The position numbers and the translations under genes are program-made. A model generated the notes under the pieces. That model saw only the letters and a list, made by a program, of their open reading frames with translations. It ran no database searches and had not been told where the DNA came from. DNA of 64,000 bases from Sordaria brevicollis. Its lineage: Eukaryota > Ascomycota > Sordariomycetes > Sordariales > Sordariaceae. The stretch covers positions 2,976,001 through 3,040,000 of the forward strand of contig JAUTDP010000010.1 in assembly GCA_033439795.1 (NCBI GenBank). The letters are read 5' to 3'. Numbering within the stretch: the stretch's first letter is position 1; every line of letters starts with the position of its first letter. Shown piece by piece: positions 46,906 to 55,291 of this stretch.

Positions 46906-48510
46906 ATGACTTCGGCTTGTTTACCTCTACGATTCACGAGAAGGAACCTCTCCAACTTGTCAACAACATCAACATCCACTCTTCGATATCAAATCCGCGC
47001 ACTCAGCACAACCCGATCGATACAACATCGCGGCAGGACCCTACTCGCATCACCAACCCGATCCCGATCCAACACCCCAAGGACACCACCATCACCAATC
47101 TCATCACCACCACCATCACCACCCTCAACAACCCGCCCCTTCACAACAACCATGCCCCCCTCATCCTCCCCCCCCAAACCCTCCTCCACCACCACCCCAG
47201 GACCCCTTCCAATCCGCCCCTCCTCCTCCGTCATCCTCCTCTCACCCACCAACCAAATTCTGCTCCTCCACCGCGTCGCCAAATCTTCCTCCTTCGCTTC
47301 CGCTCACGTTTTCCCCGGCGGAAATCTTTCTTCTTTCCACGAGGGGGATTACTATCCGTTGCCGGAGGGGGAGGAGTTGCATGTGGATAGTGAGGCGTAT
47401 AGACTGGCGGCGGTGAGGGAGACGTTTGAGGAGAGTGGGATACTTTTGGCTAGGAGGAAAAATGGGGGGGGAAAAGGGGAGGGAGAAATGTTGGAATTGA
47501 GTGAGGAGGAATTGGAGGAGGGGAGGAAGGTGGTGTTTGGGGATAAGGTTAGGTTTGGGGAGTGGTTAGACTCAAAAGGGGGGGTTGCTGATATTGGTAT
47601 GTATACCCCCAAATTAAAAGTAAAAAGGAAAAGGAAAAGGGGGGGAGGGGGTTCTGTTTGTGATTGCGACGGAGATGAGATGGACCGTTCACCACCACTA
47701 TTACGAAAGAAAGAAAGAAGAAAATGCTAACAAAAAACAAAACCAGAAAACCTCCACCCCTTCACCCGCTGGATCACCCCCGCCAACCAACGCCGCCGCT
47801 TCACAACCCAAATGTACCTCTACATGCTCCCCCTTCTTTCCCCCACCTCCCCCCTCCCCCAGGGGCAATCCCAAACAACCTCCCTAGTCCAAACCCCCAC
47901 CCACGACGGCGGCATCGAACACACCTCCGCCATCTTCTCCCCCGCCTCCACCTGGCTCTCCCAAGCCTCCGCCGGCGACATAATCCTCTACCCCCCGCAA
48001 TTTTATTTGCTTACCCTCATCGCCCGCTTCCTCCCCCCGCAACCAAGTAACTACGCCGAGCAACGCGAGAACCTCTTGACCTTCCTTCGTCGCGTGCCTA
48101 CCAGCTCCGTACCACACCCGACCTCTAACATTCCGTGGGCGGAAAAGGTGATGAGCCCGGAGGTGGTTGGCGCCTTTGCGAAGGCGACGGGGAAGAGTTA
48201 TGGTGCTGGACGGGTGATTCTGGGGCTGGCGAAGCCGGGGAGGGAGTTGCTGGGGGTGGGGAGTAAGAGGGGTGGGGATGTGGAGAGGGTGGTGTTGGTG
48301 GATTTTAGGAGGGAGGAGGTTGAAGAAACTAAAGAGGTGGAGGAGAGGGATGCGGAGGGGAAGGTGGTCGGGGTGAGGAAGGTGATGACGAGGACGGCGG
48401 TGAGGGTGCCGAGGGATTTGGAGGTTGTGGAGAGGGGGGAGGCTTTGAAGGCTGTGGCGGAGGAGCAGGGGGTGCAAAAGGGGAAGAAGAAGGAGGGGAG
48501 TAAGTTGTGA
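46906..48510 (+). CDS. Nudix hydrolase, NUDT19-like, likely mitochondrial (two exons)
   Basis: Nudix enzymes cleave nucleoside diphosphates linked to another moiety; NUDT19-type members act on CoA derivatives. Exons are 46906-47596 and 47747-48510, giving 484 residues; the intron (GTATGT..CAG) has a GCTAAC branch. The first ATG gives MTSACLPLRFTRRNLSNLS, an Arg/Ser-rich leader typical of mitochondrial import, followed by a Ser/Pro/Thr-rich linker. A second in-frame ATG at 47152 (MPPSSSPPK) would omit it. The domain starts with RPSSSVILLSPTNQILLLHR. FPGGNLSSFHEGD and the core RLAAVRETFEESGILL form the Nudix box, with the insert between Gly and Glu that is usual for this subfamily. Exon 2 continues ENLHPFTRWITP. 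The C-terminal 120 residues are charged and low complexity. The stop is 37 bp from the convergent glycosyltransferase stop. Confidence 0.88.
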
Positions 48511-48547
48511 ATTTTGTTGACTATGGACTTATGGAGGGGGAATGGAT

Positions 48548-50059
48548 TTATAGATAGGATAAGAGACGGTCTTCGATTGTAGCGACTGGGTCGATAGCAT
48601 CCGCCTCCCTCATCAACTCCCTCGCCCTTTCCCTAACTTCCCTCCCCTTCTCCTCATCCAGCACCTTCTCAACAGCCCCCCTCAACTCATCAACATACTC
48701 CTCCCCATCGCTCCACGGCCTGTAAATCTTGATGCCGTGTCCCACCCACTCCACCCTCAACGAATTCTCCCTCTTATCCTGTTCCTCGCCCGCCACTACC
48801 ATCGGCAGACCGTGTCCAATGCCATGCATCACCGCTCCATACCCGGCGTTGTTAACAAACACGTCGGCGTAGGGTAAGATGGAGTCGTAGGGTAAGTAAT
48901 CCGTCACCTTGACATTCTCGGGGACGACGACGGACTTGGGTAGTTTCCGACCGCGATGACCCAGGATGGCTACCACCAGGGTATTCTCGCGTCCACCGAG
49001 GGCTTGGATGGTGGGGATGATTAGTTGTCGAGGGTTGATCTCGACGGTTCCCTGGGTTACCACGATCACCTTCTTGCCATTGTCCTTGGCAAGCTTTACC
49101 TCGTCCACCAAACTTTGGCTTGCTTCGTCAAGAGCAGGCACAAGTTTTGGGACTGTGCCTACAAACTGCCAATTGGCAGGCCACCCTTCTTCGGTCTTGT
49201 AGAACCAGCTCTCGACGCCTACTTGGAACACATGGTCGTAACCGACAAAGTGTTCCCCTGACAACCACAACCAGCCTTCTTCCCTCCCCTTGGCGCGTTC
49301 TCGCGCATCCATGGCTTCTTCAAAATCCTTGCCACCAGCTTTCTCAACTCTTTGAACCAGAAAATCCTTCATCGGCTTGGTGGCAATTGCCCACTCCTTC
49401 CACATTTCGGCGATCTGCTCCTTGTGGGCGATGGTGGTGTCGAATGGAACGGGTTCGGTACCCATCAAGGGTGGTAGGTTTACACTCCTCAAGGTGGGAA
49501 TCATGACGTTTAGCGCTAGGAAACCGATGGGCCGGGGGATGGATTCGGGAAGAGGGGCGGAGTGGAATAACGGCAAAAGGGAGAAGGTCACGGATTCTGC
49601 CATGACTATCACCCTTGCGTTTGGAACGGTGCTGTGTATGTGGACCAGAGCCGCGACGATGGAACGGTGGTGGGAAGGGATGGGGCGCAGAATGGTTTCG
49701 CGGGCGACGAAGAAGATGCGGTCGCGCCAGGTTGGTTCGGGGGCGGATGGGACTAGTTCTTTGGTGGACTCGGAGGGCTCAGATGCCGGAGGTGAGGGCA
49801 ACGGAGTTTCCTCCGGGGTGTCATCGGATTGATTGGCAAAGAATTGCACGTCGTTGAAATCGGCATCGTCGAGAAGGGAAAGGAAACTGACCCCTGCGCC
49901 AGTGATGGAAGTCTTGTGAGCGGTAGGACCCAGATAGAAGACGGGCCAGCCGCGAGCGTGGAGGGTGGAAGCTATGCGGAGGGTAGGGGTGATGTGGCCG
50001 GTAAATGGAAGACTGGTGAAGAGGAGAACTGGTCTGTTGCCGTTGACTGGAGAGGCCAT
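48548..50059 (-). CDS. EryCIII-like UDP-glycosyltransferase (GT1)
   Basis: An intronless frame of 503 residues starting MASPVNGNRPVLLFTSLP at 50059. It is a GT-B fold sugar transferase; family members move a nucleotide-activated sugar to small lipophilic acceptors, and the acceptor here is unknown. The N-terminal domain shows TGHITPTLRIASTLHARG, the usual acceptor-side start. A Ser/Pro/Glu-rich insert lies near residues 78-105. The C-terminal nucleotide-sugar domain shows VVTQGTVEINPRQLI, then VKVTDYLPYDSILPYADVFV and NNAGYGAVMHGIGHGLP, followed by GEEQDKRENSLRVEWVG. In this fungal subgroup Asn-Ala-Gly replaces the plant/bacterial His-Gly-Gly. No signal peptide or membrane anchor is seen. Convergent with the Nudix gene. 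Confidence 0.88.
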   Translation of the reverse strand: MASPVNGNRPVLLFTSLPFTGHITPTLRIASTLHARGWPVFYLGPTAHKTSITGAGVSFLSLLDDADFNDVQFFANQSDDTPEETPLPSPPASEPSESTKELVPSAPEPTWRDRIFFVARETILRPIPSHHRSIVAALVHIHSTVPNARVIVMAESVTFSLLPLFHSAPLPESIPRPIGFLALNVMIPTLRSVNLPPLMGTEPVPFDTTIAHKEQIAEMWKEWAIATKPMKDFLVQRVEKAGGKDFEEAMDARERAKGREEGWLWLSGEHFVGYDHVFQVGVESWFYKTEEGWPANWQFVGTVPKLVPALDEASQSLVDEVKLAKDNGKKVIVVTQGTVEINPRQLIIPTIQALGGRENTLVVAILGHRGRKLPKSVVVPENVKVTDYLPYDSILPYADVFVNNAGYGAVMHGIGHGLPMVVAGEEQDKRENSLRVEWVGHGIKIYRPWSDGEEYVDELRGAVEKVLDEEKGREVRERARELMREADAIDPVATIEDRLLSYL

Positions 50060-52533
50060 GCTGAATACTATTGTGTGTGGTGGTGGTGATGGTTGGATGC
50101 TAGTTACGGCGAGAATGGTATGGTTATGCCCAACTTCATCCTCCGAGCAAAGCCATCTCGAGGGCTTTTACACTCATGATATTGACGATCCCAAGCAAAA
50201 CGCAAGAGGCTCTTGTCGCATCAATATCACCAAGTGCTTACTCGCACTAAGACTTGGGTGCCGTCAGTGGTGGTGAAACCGACGAAAGCGACATCTTGGG
50301 TGGGAAGCATGTCTGAAGATCTGTTAATGGGCTACCTATGGGCTGTCAGTCACTTGGTCTTTGTTTGATGATATAGTCTTCCACAGCATGACTCTTGCGC
50401 TGAATAGATTTTATTGTTGCCAATTTAAAGAGTCTTTTGCGAGGCTCTCGTCAGGCATGACAGGGGTTTTGTGTAGGCTTTGTTGTTGTCTCAATGATGT
50501 AGTGTCTTGACCCGGAGCCAGGCGGTCCACTGTCAGCACAACCGTCCACTGCATCACCAACCTTGTCGCCGATCCAGTTCGGACCAAACAGTAAGCTATA
50601 TTGTGACCCTCAAGCTGTTGCCTATTGAGACAAGCTTCTTGGCCCATGCATTTGAGTAAGTATGGCGAAAAGGTGAAGAGTCTTTGGATACGGTCAACAC
50701 ACCGAGGTGAAGCATGCCTCTAGCCACTTGGTCCCATTGGCACTAGCCACATTGGCCACACAATTGAGGTATTGACTGTTTCATGAAACGAACTTCTGGA
50801 AGAACAGTCGAAGATGCATTGACGGAAAATCCTGGGGGAAATTAAACATAAGAAAGGGGAGAAACAGCCAAGCGGACACCAAAGATTCCGAACAGAACCA
50901 CAAACCTGAACCGGCCGGATGGTAAAGTAGACAGCATCTCGATGTCCATGCCATGTGTTTCTCGTGCTCAAGCGACAGTCAATTACCGTCCCGTCGTTGT
51001 AGTCCAAGACATGGAATGTCTGCCGGAATCCGTAGAATTGAGGAAAGAAAACGGTATGCGACAATGTTGATACCGGCTGAAGTCAGGCGACGTTAGCGAA
51101 ATTGTCGATATTGTGTCTGGCCAGTGGTTTGGGTCATCCAGTTCCAATTCCAAGGAGTGTTGCAGTCCGGTTCAATGTTGGGAATTTGGGACGGAAGAAA
51201 TGTCGCTTGCTTCCGCGGAGAGTTGGAGGGTGCAGGATTTTCGATATTCAGCTGCGACCCAAAACCTCCCTCCTCTCGTCCCCAACCCATCTCCCATTCT
51301 GACTTTCGAAACACAAGCAGCGGCGGGGTTGATGAAAGGACAATTGATAACTCCACTGCTCTTTCCTCGTAGGGCTCAGTGTCTGGGATGTGTCTTGATG
51401 GAAGCTGCCCAAACCATGGCGGCGATCCAGGCACCGACAGCGACATCAGCGACAACGGTGGACTCCTCCGCATTCTCCACTTTTCCCGTCTCTCCACTCT
51501 GATCGGACAACTGGCCAATCAGAGGCTACTCGCATTCGCATCGAGCCGCTCTGTTCGTCTGTGCGCCTGCAAAATACAACCACAACCACGGCCAGCATCT
51601 CACCAGCTCTCTGCACCTTCCAGCTTCCTTCCTCCTTGGGTTCATTTTCAATCTGTGGTTCATCTGCCACAAATTGGGCTTTTCATAACTTGAACAGGAA
51701 AGAGAGAAAGACTACTTATTGTGGATTGCCACCTTTTTCTCAGAGACAATTATTGAGCCACAGCCAATGGTTCTTCAACATGCCGCAAAATCCCACATCC
51801 GCACAGACTCGAGATCTGGGGCTGTCATCTCTTTTCTTTCTTTTCCTTGTGATCGCCTCATGACATGGGCTGGCCGGTGGAAGCTCCGCGGTGTCTAGGC
51901 CAGCATTTGACAAGCTGAGAAAACCTCACCCACGACGTCTTCAAAAAAAAAAAAAGAGTCTCACCTTGTCTGGACTCTCAAGATAGCCTTTTGAGTTCAG
52001 TTACTCAAATGAGTATATCTTTAACATGGGATTCGACACCAGGTTCGATCAAGTTTCATCCCAACCATATCCAACCCCCAGACGACCTGTCAAGTGCGCA
52101 TGTCAATGTCAGTGCGGCATCACCAACAAGCCATCCATCAAGATCCTATCCATTGCACAGGCGGATAGACCCTCACCGGTCAACAACTAGTCTGGACACT
52201 GCCGGTACTATCGGGGTGCTTCCCAACTGCGTGTCTGCGTCTCTTCCCGTTCCAGCCTGTGAGAGCTGATCAGTCCCAAACCTGGAACCAAACAAAAGAG
52301 CTGCATAGACAGCAACGGTTGCATTGACACCCGCCCACCCGCCTTGGGTTACCATGCTTGGAATGGATTCATTACTTGAATCCGCTCCTCCCCCGGACTC
52401 GGTCTCTCTTGGCCATGAACCACTTCCACTACCCACGAAGCTAGTCTTCAAACCGCCATCGATCTTCACCAACAACATCGAGGTTGAAGTTATCAGACTT
52501 GGCCCTCGAGTAAACATACAACAACCACATACG
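50060..52533. other. Divergent intergenic region
   Basis: Contains the promoters of the glycosyltransferase and of the rhodopsin-domain gene. Overlapping frames of 60-140 codons at 51.0-51.9 kb lack motifs. An A-run (about 51,944-51,955) is present. I see no gene. Confidence 0.4.
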
Positions 52534-54225
52534 ATGAGTGATACGACGAATGATAGCACTCCGGGTCCACCACCACCAACCTCTACAGAAATATGCGATC
52601 CATATGGCACCTGGCCACCACCAGAAGAACGAGCACATGATTCCCTCAGGCCAAACATCTACGCTTCTTTTGTCATCTGCTGGGTTATAGCCGCTACTCT
52701 TGTTGGATTGCGATTATACACGAGAGGCGTCATCATTAGAGTGTTGGGTCCTACAGATTGGAGTATCTTGGCTGCCTTGATCTTTTCGTTGGCTACGAGT
52801 ATTGGGGGTATAGAACGTGAGTGTCTTAATCCAACAGGTTATGAAATGGGAATACTAACACTGAGCAGAGGCTATAAACGGCTCCGGACTTCACATCTGG
52901 GATATCAACTGCTTGGATACAGCAGCGGGAACCAACTGGTTCAGGGTACGTCTTTCATCCCCATCAACTCTCAAAAAACAATCACTAACATTCCACAGTC
53001 CTCCTGGTACTCCCTAGTCTTCTACACCCTCTGTCTCTACTTCTCCAAAGTCTCCATCTTGCTCCTCTACATCCACCTCTTCACCTTCCGCTGGGCCCGC
53101 CTCGGCGGCCAAATCTTGCTAGCCATCGTCACCGTCGGCACAGTCTTTATGCTCGCCGTCTGCTTCGTAGCCGCCATCCCCCTAAACTCCTACTGGGACT
53201 TCACCATCCCCCAAAAATATGCCGCCCCGCAATCCATGTGGTGGGCCAGCACCGGCATCCACATGGCCACCGACTTCCTCATCTTCCTCCTCCCCTTACC
53301 AGTAGTATGGACCATCATGCTCCCCCGCCGCCAAAAACTCGCCCTGTCCGTCGTCTTCGGCCTCGGTTTCGTAATCTGCTTCATCTCCATCCTCCGCCTC
53401 GTCAAACTCCTCGAGGCCAAATCAACCACTAACCCGCCCATCGACTGGACGTACGACGCCGCCGAGCTGACTTATCTCACAGCCGTGGAATGTAACGGCG
53501 CCATTATTTGCGCTTGCGTCATGACTTTGAAGCCGCTCATCGTTAAATACTTCCCCAACCTGCTTGGGACCAGGTCTCGCTCCAGGACTGGTGGTGGGGG
53601 AAGTAATGGCCAGGGTGGGAGACTAAGTGATAGCATCACCCCTCCCACCATTGGGAGTAAACCGTTTAAACCGCCTGTGTCGGCGGCCGAGGCGGAGTAT
53701 ATGAGGAGGGGAAGGACGGGGGCTTGGATGGATGGGTGTGGACATGGTGGGGGGTATGTGGAGTTGGATGATAGTTGGGAGCCTGAAGGACTTGGGGCAG
53801 GGAGTGGGGAGGAGACGATGACGGTGGTGGTGGAGATGAAGGAGGGTGTTGGTTCTGCCACCAAAAAGGAGGAGGAGGAGGAGCAGACGGGGCATGGGCA
53901 AGGGCATGGGCATGGGCAGGGGCATGGGCATGGGCAGGGGCATGGGCATGGGCATGGGCAGGGGCATGGGCATGGTAGTGGGATAAGGAAGTGGAATAGT
54001 TTGAGGGATCATCATCATCATTATCATCACCACTTTGAGAAGGAACATCAAAAGGGGAGTAGGAGTACGGGAGGAGGAGGGGGACAGCTGGGTGGGGTGA
54101 TACAGGTGAGGAAGTCGGTGGATGTTACGGTGCAGGTTGAAGATGGAGTGCAGAGGCAGAGGGGGGATTGGAGTGGGAGGAGTAACAAGAGGGAGAGTGA
54201 GTATGAGAAGGGGACTGCGTTGTGA
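52534..54225 (+). CDS. Fungal rhodopsin-domain seven-helix membrane protein (PTH11/SAT4-like), three exons
   Basis: Exons are 52534-52816, 52869-52945 and 52999-54225, giving 528 residues. Both introns are about 52 nt, and the first two exons stay open if unspliced. Splicing is supported because exon 2 then reads AINGSGLHIWDINCLDTAAG, the conserved loop of this family. Seven hydrophobic segments: YASFVICWVIAATLVGL; WSILAALIFSLAT; YSLVFYTLCLYFSKVSILLL; ILLAIVTVGTVFMLAVCF; ATDFLIFLLPLPVVWTI; LSVVFGLGFVICFISI; and CNGAIICACVMTLKPLI. The signature ending VECNGAIICA..PL is typical. The tail carries Gly-His-Gly-Gln repeats (53,889-53,980), a poly-His stretch and charged sequence. I chose MSDTTNDST as the start; the frame extends upstream with other ATGs (for example 52354). 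Ligand and role are unknown; PTH11 itself senses surfaces in plant pathogens. Confidence 0.85.
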   Translation: MSDTTNDSTPGPPPPTSTEICDPYGTWPPPEERAHDSLRPNIYASFVICWVIAATLVGLRLYTRGVIIRVLGPTDWSILAALIFSLATSIGGIERECLNPTGYEMGILTLSRGYKRLRTSHLGYQLLGYSSGNQLVQGTSFIPINSQKTITNIPQSSWYSLVFYTLCLYFSKVSILLLYIHLFTFRWARLGGQILLAIVTVGTVFMLAVCFVAAIPLNSYWDFTIPQKYAAPQSMWWASTGIHMATDFLIFLLPLPVVWTIMLPRRQKLALSVVFGLGFVICFISILRLVKLLEAKSTTNPPIDWTYDAAELTYLTAVECNGAIICACVMTLKPLIVKYFPNLLGTRSRSRTGGGGSNGQGGRLSDSITPPTIGSKPFKPPVSAAEAEYMRRGRTGAWMDGCGHGGGYVELDDSWEPEGLGAGSGEETMTVVVEMKEGVGSATKKEEEEEQTGHGQGHGHGQGHGHGQGHGHGHGQGHGHGSGIRKWNSLRDHHHHYHHHFEKEHQKGSRSTGGGGGQLGGVIQVRKSVDVTVQVEDGVQRQRGDWSGRSNKRESEYEKGTAL

Positions 54226-55291
54226 TTTTGGGAATGGAAATGAAAATGGGATATGGGACATATGGAGGGATGGGATATGGAGGGATGGGATATGGAGGGA
54301 TGGGATATGGAGGGATGGGATATGGAGGGATGGGATATGGAGGGATGGGATGGGATGGGATGGGATGGGATGGGATAGATGATACCATGTTACAGGTTAC
54401 TATGGGTTACTATGGGTTGGGTTGGTTTGGGTTGGGTTAAGCGTTATGTTTTACCATAGTTAGTGTAATGAGCGATGATACCAAAATATTTTGAGTCAAC
54501 AGAATGGTTGTGTACTGCACCATCTAGAAAGTCTACACGGGATGAATAAGCTAGTAAACCATGACTAAATGCACTTTTTTTAAGGATTTACGCGGTATCT
54601 TGATAATCAAGCCTTATTTCCATTGGGAAGTTAACTGTGCCTTGCCACAATTAATGTTTTGATTTGACTGCCCACGTACTTGCTCTCAATGTCTCCTAGG
54701 TGGAAGTTATTCGTTAACTGTCTGCTCGCTCTTCGAAAAAGGGCTATGATGTGTCCACGCAGGGGACTCTCAGACAGGTCGAGGCAGAAAGTCGATAATT
54801 CCTGAGTAAACATTCAAGCAAGTCAGCGACCACATACCTACAGCGATTGTAAAAACCGTAGAAGCTTTCTATATGTACAACGTCCGAGAACGGAAGCCGG
54901 GGGGGCCAGGTAAAGTTCAACTACCCTGGCAGAATGACGTGACTGATGCCTCTAAAGGTGTCCTTTGCGCCAACTTCGGTTTAAAAGAGTTATCTCTGTT
55001 GAAAGTACAGTCCCAAGCGAATTGATCCATATAACCTCTCCAACACGAGGAGTGAAGTCAAGTGGCTGTGGTGATGAAGTATTAACAGCAATATCAGCCA
55101 CCGCGAGCATATGAAATGCAAACATGGAAAGTTGAGTAAAGAGTTTTACTGACTATATTATCGCTGAACCTAATCTTGGTATAAGCCCTTCTTCTCTTTT
55201 ACACAACGATTAATAGACCCTGAACACATTATAGCAATGGACTATCTATTTACTTCAAGCCAGTCCACCACCCCCCTCCCCCTCCCCCCTT
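54226..55291. other. Intergenic region between convergent genes
   Basis: Holds the minisatellite, a GGGTT-rich stretch near 54,405-54,440, and the 3' flanks of the rhodopsin-domain gene and photolyase. The rest is AT-moderate with no credible frame. C-runs begin at about 55,268, next to the photolyase stop. Confidence 0.45.
54261..54375 (+). repeat. 15-bp minisatellite plus TGGGA repeat
   Basis: Six perfect tandem copies of TATGGAGGGATGGGA (54,261-54,350) run directly into five copies of TGGGA (54,351-54,375). It starts 36 bp after the stop of the rhodopsin-domain gene, probably in its 3' UTR. The pentamer is contained in the 15-mer, suggesting successive slippage. Confidence 0.97.
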
